From assembly GCA_004292955.1 (NCBI GenBank), contig RDXX01000018.1, positions 1-64,000 of the forward strand: 64,000 nucleotides of DNA. Direction: 5' to 3'. The translations under genes were made by a program, and so were the position numbers. Positions 56,781 through 64,000 of the stretch are shown here, piece after piece. Numbering within the stretch: position 1 is the first letter of the stretch; the number at the start of each line of letters is the position of its first letter. This DNA is from Oscillatoriales cyanobacterium (GTDB lineage Bacteria > Cyanobacteriota > Cyanobacteriia > Cyanobacteriales > Microcoleaceae). The notes under the pieces are model-generated. The model saw only the letters and a list, made by a program, of their open reading frames with translations, searched no databases and was not told where the DNA came from.

Positions 56781-57821
56781 CTACAAGACTCCGACTGCTG
56801 ACAGCGCCTCCGCTTCAACCTCATTCATCTCATCGAGTTTCAGCCAAACTTGGTGCATCAATTCATCCAACCCAACTCGACTCACCGCCGAAATCATCAA
56901 CACCGGAGCACCGCTGATTTCCTGCAATCGCGCGATCGCATTTCCAATTTCCTCATCCTCAAGATCGATCGCATCTACCTTATTAAAAGCCAAAATCTGC
57001 GGCCGATCGCCCAAACCTCGCCCGTAAGCTTTCAATTCTTCTTGAATTGTGACGTAATCTGCGATCGGATCTTCATCAGTAATATCCACCAAATGCAGCA
57101 ACAACCGAGTCCGTTCAATGTGCCGCAAAAACTCATAACCCAAACCCGCGCCCTCGTGAGCCCCGGCAATTAATCCTGGAATATCAGCAAAAACAGTACC
57201 GTCGCCGGTTGGTTTTTTGACTACGCCCAAATTCGGAATTAAAGTTGTAAACGGATAATCTGCAATCTTTGGACGCGCCGCCGACAAAGCAGAAATTAGC
57301 GTAGATTTGCCAGCATTCGGCAAACCAATAATTCCAACTTCAGCTAACAGCTTCAATTCCAAGCGCAAAAACTTGTGTTCTCCTTCTTTTCCCGGTAACG
57401 CATAATCTGGAGCGCGGTTAGAATTTGTCAGAAAACACTTATTTCCTAAACCGCCTTTACCACCTTTGGCAACACAAAAAGTCTGTCCGGGCGTCACCAA
57501 ATCTGCTAAAATTGCCTGAGTTTCCGCATCGTAAACTACTGTACCGCAGGGAACCTCGATCGTGCGATCGGCTCCTGAAGCACCAGTCATATTCTTCGGC
57601 GCGCCCTTCTTCCCGTTTTCGCCTTTAAAAATCCGGTTGTACTGGAAATCCAGCAGCGTTTGCAGGCTTTCCACCGCCACCATAAACACAGAACCGCCCC
57701 GCCCGCCGGTGCCGCCGCTTGGCCCGCCCGCCGGTATATACTTTTCTCTGCGAAAAGCTACCATACCGTCGCCGCCTTTGCCGGCTGCGACTTGAACATC
57801 TGCGCGATCGATAAATTGCAT
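56781..57821 (-). CDS. obgE: GTPase ObgE
   Basis: Glycine-rich Obg fold 'VAAGKGGDGMVAFRREKYIPAGGPSGGTGGRGGSV', G1 'GLPNAGKSTLI', 'NKVD'. Confidence 0.97.
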   Translation of the reverse strand: MQFIDRADVQVAAGKGGDGMVAFRREKYIPAGGPSGGTGGRGGSVFMVAVESLQTLLDFQYNRIFKGENGKKGAPKNMTGASGADRTIEVPCGTVVYDAETQAILADLVTPGQTFCVAKGGKGGLGNKCFLTNSNRAPDYALPGKEGEHKFLRLELKLLAEVGIIGLPNAGKSTLISALSAARPKIADYPFTTLIPNLGVVKKPTGDGTVFADIPGLIAGAHEGAGLGYEFLRHIERTRLLLHLVDITDEDPIADYVTIQEELKAYGRGLGDRPQILAFNKVDAIDLEDEEIGNAIARLQEISGAPVLMISAVSRVGLDELMHQVWLKLDEMNEVEAEALSAVGVL

Positions 57822-57930
57822 AATTTAATCAATAATTATTGGTCAATAGTCAGTAGTCAGTAGTCATTAGTCAGTAGTCATTAGTTATGATACCAGATCC
57901 AAGTACAATGTTTATCTTTTGGTGTGAATT

Positions 57931-57965
57931 ACACATCCTACTCCCGAGTAGGGAGTAGGATGTGT
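57931..57965. terminator. Perfect 15-bp stem hairpin
   Basis: ACACATCCTACTCCC-GAGTA-GGGAGTAGGATGTGT. Confidence 0.6.
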
Positions 57966-58078
57966 TTTACTTTTGTATGTAGTGCTGTCCCCGTTCTAGT
58001 GCTTATATAATCACGCGAGCAGGGACAGCACTCAAAGAAAAAATGCTTTTTACAAAACAGAAATTCACCATCCTACTC
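57950..58078. mobile_element. Diverged second member of the 45312..45429 MITE family
   Basis: Shares AGTGCTGTCCCCG ... GGGACAGCACT.(G/C)AAGAAAAAATGCTT. Confidence 0.65.
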
Positions 58079-58198
58079 AACTAATTAGGAGTCATTGGTT
58101 CATAGCATACAGTCATTAATCGAAAATCTCACAAAATTGACCAATTACCAATTACCAATTCCCCATTCCCCATTCCCAATGCCCAATGCCCAATTCCC

Positions 58199-59074
58199 CT
58201 AACAATATGACGATACATCTTCCTTGCAATCATCTGCCAAATAGCAGAGAGCTCGAAAGCGCATCCCCACCAATTGTTCGTACAGCGGGTTAAGCTTGCA
58301 CATCGGTGGAATGTGGACGATTTTGCGGCCGAATAATACGACATCTCGCTCAAACGGACACTGCGGTGGAATCATTTTGCAGACAAAACGTGCCACTCTC
58401 GGATCGTGAACTTCCCAGCCGTCAAGCCAGTCTTTCACGGGTGTCAGGACATTTTTCTGCTGAGGTTGAGGCCGCCCAGAAAGCGGTGTTGCTGCATAAT
58501 CAACGGCTGTTTGGCTGCTTGATTCCTGCGGCTGCGCGCTGCTATCTTCGATCGTGTGTCGCAGAGATTCGATCGCCTCCACGTTATGACCCAAAGCTGT
58601 GCAAAACTTGTAAAGTACCTCGTCTTCGCTCAGAGAGTAAGTACCGTCTGCTAAGGCTACCATGACTGCTGTTCTCAAAAAATTCTCCCCGTTGGCGGTA
58701 CCTGTCCCGAATACAGCAGCTAGTTCCTCTGCGGTAATCGGTTCAAAACCGGTCTCAAAAGATACCGGATTTAGTTCATCCTGAGTCAGGCTAGCAATCA
58801 TTTTTTGCTCGTTTTCGTCAAAGTTGCCGTCAGCCCAAGCAATTGTCAGCAATCCCCGCAGCCAAGCGGCAATCTCTCCATCGGTGCAGTTAGATTTTGC
58901 GTTACTCATCAGCGTTTCCAGTTGGATGATATACCAGTCTAGTTGTTGGTTTGGAGCGGGATAACTATTCCCCTCTAAATAATTTTTACTGGTTTTTTGC
59001 TCGATCGATCTTTTTGTGAAAGGTTTGTGCCCGAAGATTGCTCCAAACGCTTGTAGTGGACGTGTTAAAAGCAT
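58199..59074 (-). CDS. TerB-like + Mo-dependent nitrogenase C-terminal domain protein
   Basis: 'LLTIAWADGNFDENEQKMIASL' and 'IPPQCPFERDVVLFGRKIVHIPPMCKLNPLYEQLVGMRFRALCYLAD'. Confidence 0.8.
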   Translation of the reverse strand: MLLTRPLQAFGAIFGHKPFTKRSIEQKTSKNYLEGNSYPAPNQQLDWYIIQLETLMSNAKSNCTDGEIAAWLRGLLTIAWADGNFDENEQKMIASLTQDELNPVSFETGFEPITAEELAAVFGTGTANGENFLRTAVMVALADGTYSLSEDEVLYKFCTALGHNVEAIESLRHTIEDSSAQPQESSSQTAVDYAATPLSGRPQPQQKNVLTPVKDWLDGWEVHDPRVARFVCKMIPPQCPFERDVVLFGRKIVHIPPMCKLNPLYEQLVGMRFRALCYLADDCKEDVSSYC

Positions 59075-59515
59075 ATTTGTGTCTCAGGAGCTTCGCCAAT
59101 TAGCGAGCTAATCTATGGTTTAATCCTCTTCCCCTAAAGCGTCGTCTATCTGGAGGAATAGGTTTTGTTGATTCATTGTTAAGTATAGTTGCACCGATTT
59201 TAGATAGCGTATCGAATTTTACGTAATTTCAACGCCAGATCGACCCAATTTATCGCAAGCAATCACAGGTTTGCCAAGATAGGATCTAATCAGCAACCGG
59301 GTTTCTCACCCACGGGCGATTTTACTTCGCTATGTTTACATTTTAATATATATATTTGTAAATTTTTGTGTGTCGGCTCCGTAACATTTGACAATAAGTC
59401 GGCTTTATGCTGTGAAAATAAAAAGACTTGATGGAACTATCAGCCTATCTCAAAGGTTTTGATTGCTGGGGCAGCTTATAAATCAGTCCGAGACGGAACA
59501 ATCACAATAAAAAAA

Positions 59516-59709
59516 GGTACGTAGTTGCGCTTCAGCGCTCCGAAGGTACGTAGTTGCGCTTCAGCGCTCCGAAGGTATGTAGTTGCGCTTCAGCGCTCCG
59601 GGTGGATCTAGGTTTTACAGAAGAAATACCATTAAATCAAGGTACGTTGTTGCAATGAAAGCGCTCTTTCCTAAGATTATAAAGAGCGCTGAAGCGCAAC
59701 AACGTACCT
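59516..59709. repeat. Repeat family B: 3 half-arm tandem units (period 29) plus one full hairpin
   Basis: GGTACGTAGTTGCGCTTCAGCGCTCCGAA at 59516, 59545, 59574; hairpin 59641..59709. Confidence 0.93.
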
Positions 59710-59725
59710 CAGATCGAAAATAGTA

Positions 59726-60799
59726 TTAGCTGCGACGGCACAAAATCCAGCGCAATTCCATGGGCGGCCGTCCATTTGCCATCGGGAAGACATCTCTACC
59801 TGTGGCCCAACTCGGGAACCAAGGCGTTGGCGGCCAGGCTTCTTTTGGCAGGTGGTGGCGTTCGTATTCCCACACCAATTCGTCGGATATTTGGACTAAG
59901 GGTAAGCCTTCCATGGCGGCGGCGAGCTCTTGGGGCGTGAATAAAGTAGACCAGGAAAGTTGTGCAACTTGTCGCACGAGGGCGTCTGGCTGGTAGTCGC
60001 CGACGGTTAAGAATGTGCTGAAGAGCAACACGCCTCCGGGACAGAGGAAATCGCACATTTTGGCAAGGAAAAGCCGTACTTGATCGATGTCTCGAAAATG
60101 TGAGATGACTTCGGCGGCAACTGCAAGTTGGTAGCGGGCTGGTTTCATCCGCATTAAGGGATCGAGCACGTCGCCTTCTGTTACTGTGACGGGAAGGTTT
60201 TCGGCGGTGGCGGCTGTTTGCAATTGTTCTGCAAAAGCTGGGGTTAGCTCGATCGCATCTACAGAATAGCCCAATCTCGCCAGCGGTAAGGTATTGCGCC
60301 CGGTACCGGCCCCCACGTCTAAGATGCGGATGCGATCGGGATTTCCCAATTTAGCAGCCGTTGCCATCAATTTTGCATCGGGATGGGAACCAAATAGAGG
60401 CGGTTCTCTGGTGTCAACCCAGCTTTTATATTGTTCTCCTACTGTTGAAGTAGTGACAATTACTTTGCAAGCTAAACCGGTTTGTGGCGGCTGCACTGAT
60501 TCGTATTGCAGAATCATCATCGATGCTGTTGAAGTGCGGTAGCCCTGTTCTAATTTAGTCGCTAAAAGCTTTCTGAGTTCCTCTTTACGGTCTTCTGGGA
60601 GGGGTCTGTCGAGGGTGCTAAATAGCTTTTCGATTGACTTGAGATAGTGGTTTACCATTCCCGGTACGCAGGGGAAAACTAATTCTCCGCGTGCGGTGAC
60701 GCGAGTGTTAATTTTGTAGAGGATGGCTTGCTGGAGAATGTCGGGATTGACTACCAGCGGCATTTGTTCGGTTTGGTCGATCGTGCTTTCGGCGCCCAT
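59726..60799 (-). CDS. Class I SAM-dependent methyltransferase
   Basis: 'IRILDVGAGTGRNTLPLARLGYSVDAIELTPAFAEQL'. Confidence 0.88.
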   Translation of the reverse strand: MGAESTIDQTEQMPLVVNPDILQQAILYKINTRVTARGELVFPCVPGMVNHYLKSIEKLFSTLDRPLPEDRKEELRKLLATKLEQGYRTSTASMMILQYESVQPPQTGLACKVIVTTSTVGEQYKSWVDTREPPLFGSHPDAKLMATAAKLGNPDRIRILDVGAGTGRNTLPLARLGYSVDAIELTPAFAEQLQTAATAENLPVTVTEGDVLDPLMRMKPARYQLAVAAEVISHFRDIDQVRLFLAKMCDFLCPGGVLLFSTFLTVGDYQPDALVRQVAQLSWSTLFTPQELAAAMEGLPLVQISDELVWEYERHHLPKEAWPPTPWFPSWATGRDVFPMANGRPPMELRWILCRRS

Positions 60800-61283
60800 A
60801 AGTTCCGGGAAGAAGTCAGTTGACAGTTGACAGTTGACAGTTGACAGTTGACAGTTGCCAGTTGTCAGTTGTTAGTTGTCAGTTGTTAGTAAAAAACAAT
60901 AGTATCTTGTAGATACGATGTTTTTGCCCTTATCTACTTAGAGCTTTGTTTTAGATAAATCTTAAATCTCTCATCTCAAATCTACCAGGCTCAGAACCCG
61001 ATTATGTCTGAAAATTCGAGTTAATATAGCGCTTCTTAAGTTAGTGCACTCAAGTGATTACTAATTACCAATTACCCATTACCAATTACCCATTACCCAT
61101 TACCCATTACCTGACATACCTCACCGCCCTTGAAAAGGGCAATACCTCGATCGGCTGTAGCGCATTTAAAGTGTATTTTTCAGGACGAGGTGGAAAAAGC
61201 AAATCCTCTCGCCTTCTCCCCCTCTCTCGTTCTCCTGTTAGCCATCACAGGCAATTTATCTGGGTAGCAACTGAAAGCTAGGC

Positions 61284-61583
61284 TTAGTTGCTGCCGGTAA
61301 AAGTCACTTCAGGGAACTTTGACTGAGCTTCAGTCATCGGGCGCCGTCTGCCTTCTTCTTGCCAGTAGTTGATTACTTCTGTAGCTTGGTTGAGGACTTC
61401 GACGCGATCGTTGTCAGCAATCCAGTGTTTGGCTTCGAGTTCGTTTTTGAGTTCTTCCCACGCATCCTTGCGCGGCCAGAAAAAATAAGCTGTCAGCGGG
61501 CTAGTTCCTTTACCGACAACTTGGTCAACGGCGAGGGCAACATTCTCTTCTAGCCAGAGAACTTTTAAGATGAACTTGGACAA
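61284..61583 (-). CDS. 30S ribosomal protein PSRP-3 / Ycf65
   Basis: '[47 protein letters not shown]'. Confidence 0.93.
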   Translation of the reverse strand: MSKFILKVLWLEENVALAVDQVVGKGTSPLTAYFFWPRKDAWEELKNELEAKHWIADNDRVEVLNQATEVINYWQEEGRRRPMTEAQSKFPEVTFTGSN

Positions 61584-61772
61584 GCAAACCTCCAGGGTTC
61601 CGATCGAACTTATTAAAAATTTCTACAATCGCTAAGCGTAGCACATTCTGTTCAATAATGGCTCATCGGCGATTAAAAGTTTTGTCGAAGGGCTGGGTTT
61701 CCCGCTGCTTAGGGGCCCGAAACCAATAAAATTTGTCCACTCACTCGCCCCAGCTACAGGGATAATTAAGTT

Positions 61773-62561
61773 ATGAGCAGATTTATTTTAGTTTTTGACA
61801 TTGATGGTGTGGTGCGGGATGTGTCCGGTTCCTACCGAAGGGCGATCGCAGATGCGGTAGAACATTTCACGGCTGGTGCTTTTCGCCCGAATTCGATCGA
61901 TATCGACTCTCTGAAGTCTGAGGGTGTGTGGAATAATGACTGGGAAGCGTCTTTGGAGTTAGTTTGCCGTTATTTTGATGGAATTGGGCGATCGCGAAAT
62001 CAACTCGATTTCAAATATGACGAATTAGTCGCTTTTTTCCAAAGTCGCTATCGCGGGAATGACGATAAAAATTGGACTGGTTACATTTGTGACGAACCGC
62101 TGCTGTTAAATCCAGCTTACCTGGAAAATCTAACAATTGGAGGCGTTGCTTGGGGATTTTTTAGTGGCGCGATGCACGATGAAGCAGCTTATGTTTTGGA
62201 AGGGAAACTCGGCTTAAATTCCCCCGTGTTAGTCGCGATGGAAGATGCACCGGGAAAACCAGATCCGACTGGACTTTTCTCGACAATTGAACAGTTGGAA
62301 AATCGGCACGGTTTAGAAAGCAATTTGCCCGTGATTTATGCGGGAGATACAGTTGCCGATATTTACACCGTGGTGAAGGCGCGGGAATTGCAACCGAATC
62401 GGATTTGGCTGGGTGCAGGAATTTTGCCACCTCACGTTTTGGATGATTCTGTTCGCTGTGAAGCGTATGCTGCGGGGCTGAAAAAAGCTGGTGCTGCGGA
62501 GATTTTTAGGAATATCGAGGAGTTGAATGCTGCACGAATTGGAGAATTATACGGCGGTTGA
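61773..62561 (+). CDS. HAD family hydrolase
   Basis: 'ILVFDIDGVVRDVSGSYRRAI' DxDG motif, 'AGDTVADIYTV'. Confidence 0.88.
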   Translation: MSRFILVFDIDGVVRDVSGSYRRAIADAVEHFTAGAFRPNSIDIDSLKSEGVWNNDWEASLELVCRYFDGIGRSRNQLDFKYDELVAFFQSRYRGNDDKNWTGYICDEPLLLNPAYLENLTIGGVAWGFFSGAMHDEAAYVLEGKLGLNSPVLVAMEDAPGKPDPTGLFSTIEQLENRHGLESNLPVIYAGDTVADIYTVVKARELQPNRIWLGAGILPPHVLDDSVRCEAYAAGLKKAGAAEIFRNIEELNAARIGELYGG

Positions 62562-63045
62562 AACCGCGTCGGTACATTGGAGAATTAGACGGCGGTTGAA
62601 ACCGCGTCTACACCAACAATGTCTGCCTCCGCAGACTTAAGAAAGAGGGCGGTTGAAACCGCGTCTACACCAACGATGTCCGCTCAGACGGCGGTTGAAA
62701 CCGCGTCTACACAAACGATGTCCGCCTCCGCGGACTCAAGAAAATAACATAATTTTAACCGTTTTATCTTCAACCTGCGGAGGCAGGTTTGGTTTGTGTA
62801 GACGCGGTTTCAACCGCCGTTTAATCTTCAACCCGCGGAGGCGGGTTTGGTTTGTGTAGACGCGGTTTCAACCGCCGTTTTATCTTCAACCTGCGTCGGC
62901 AGGTTTGGTTTATGTAGACGCGGTTTCAACCGCCGTATAATCTTCAACCCGCGGAGGCGGGTTTGGTTTGTGTAGACGCGGTTTCAACCGCCGTCTAATC
63001 AACCGCCGTCTAATCAACCGCCGTCTAATGAACCGCCGTCTAATC
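62553..63045. repeat. Repeat family A mega-array: 4 forward + 4 inverted copies, then four tandem AACCGCCGTCTAATC units
   Basis: Direct reading; the first copy overlaps the HAD gene stop codon. Confidence 0.95.
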
Positions 63046-63864
63046 TTATTTCAAGTTCAAGAATTTGTCTAAAGCGCTAACTACAACTGGCGGCCAGCGG
63101 CGGGTTTTTGCCACCCAATCGAGGTCTTTGTAGCGGGAATCGAGACCGACTGCGGCCACCCAATTGCTCTCAGCTTCACCGCGCTGTCCAGCCTCCCAAA
63201 GACAGGCGCTGAGGGCTGCTCTCATATCCGCAAATTGGGGATATCTGCGGACAATGTTTTTCATGTTGCGAATTGCTTCTTTGGTTTGCCCGTTTTGATA
63301 AAGTGCGAGGGCGTGATTGGCACGAGCAAAGGCGTATTCGGGCGCCAATTCAAAAGCTTTGCTGTAGTCTTTAATTGCTATTTCCCATTGTCCTAAACCT
63401 GCTTCGGCGTTACCTCGGTTGTTGTAGGCGGCTGGATCTTTCGGGTCTAATTCTAGCACATGATTGTAGTCGGCGATCGCTTCTTCCCAGCGTCCTAAAC
63501 CTTCTAAGGCTGTGCCGCGATTTAGGTAGGGATCGGGAGCATTCGGAGCTAGTTCGATCGCCTTTTCGTAGTCAGCAATTGCTAATTGTAGTTTGTTTTG
63601 GCTGACTCTCGAATTGCCTCGGTTACTCCAAGCGGCGGCTTGTGAGGGAAATTTGTCAATAATTTCTGTCCACAAAGTTTCTGCGGCGGGAAATTTGCCT
63701 TCGTTTGTAGCCTCAAAAGCTTTCTGAACAAGTTCTCCTAATTCCTGCTGCTGAGGGGTGAGCTCTGTTGCTTGTAGTTGTGCGGCGGCGGGCGCGATAT
63801 TTCCCAACCAAACTAACCCGGTTACAATTAATACTGTAAAAAATGTGAAAAGTGAGCGAATCAT
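63046..63864 (-). CDS. TPR-repeat protein with signal peptide
   Basis: 'AIADYEKAIELAPNAPDPYLNRGTALEGLGRWEEAIADYNHVLELDPKDPAAYNNRGNAEAGLGQWEIAIKDYSKAFEL'. Confidence 0.9.
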   Translation of the reverse strand: MIRSLFTFFTVLIVTGLVWLGNIAPAAAQLQATELTPQQQELGELVQKAFEATNEGKFPAAETLWTEIIDKFPSQAAAWSNRGNSRVSQNKLQLAIADYEKAIELAPNAPDPYLNRGTALEGLGRWEEAIADYNHVLELDPKDPAAYNNRGNAEAGLGQWEIAIKDYSKAFELAPEYAFARANHALALYQNGQTKEAIRNMKNIVRRYPQFADMRAALSACLWEAGQRGEAESNWVAAVGLDSRYKDLDWVAKTRRWPPVVVSALDKFLNLK

Positions 63865-64000
63865 CTTTGGTGGCAGTTGAAACTTTACTAAGCTGTTGCG
63901 TATTTAAATTGAGTATTTGGGACGGGCTAGAAGCCCATCCCACAAGACTTTGATTTGTTTTTGACACAGAACAATTTAAATACAGAACAGCTTAAATATA

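Noticed and set aside
62553-63045. CRISPR-like direct repeats
   Set aside because: Units are imperfect, change orientation halfway, and have no unique spacers.

Overview
This 64 kb window looks like the chromosome of a filamentous cyanobacterium of Microcoleus/Oscillatoria type: many HIP1-like GCGATCGC octamers, heptamer short tandem repeats (STRRs), and recognisable glgB, glmU, obgE, trmJ, PSRP-3 (ycf65), xisH/xisI and hps-type genes. Main content: (i) a hormogonium-polysaccharide (hps) pseudopilin cluster at 5.1-14.6 kb (hpsA, hpsB, hpsC and two GspH/FimT-like pseudopilins), with a likely GT2 glycosyltransferase and an HpsJ-like gene at 22.9-25.0 kb; (ii) ftsI preceded by a small bitopic, FtsL-like protein; (iii) a stressosome-type locus at 27.7-33.0 kb (RsbR, RsbS, RsbT, an RsbT-like ATPase/PP2C fusion, and an RsbT-like/histidine kinase fusion); (iv) a local expansion of paralogous small membrane/TPR proteins at 39.3-43.6 kb, including one frameshifted member; (v) one intact and one C-terminally truncated tnpB; (vi) a 118-bp MITE with a perfect 8-bp target-site duplication exactly at a ParD-like antitoxin stop codon; (vii) two families of structured palindromic repeats that sit next to stop codons. 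The strongest unusual signal is that at three loci the repeats appear to have duplicated together with the 3' tail (last codons plus stop) of the neighbouring gene. One of the families also shows compensatory base changes in both of its hairpins. No rRNA, tRNA or CRISPR array was recognised. All calls come from reading the sequence; no searches were run.
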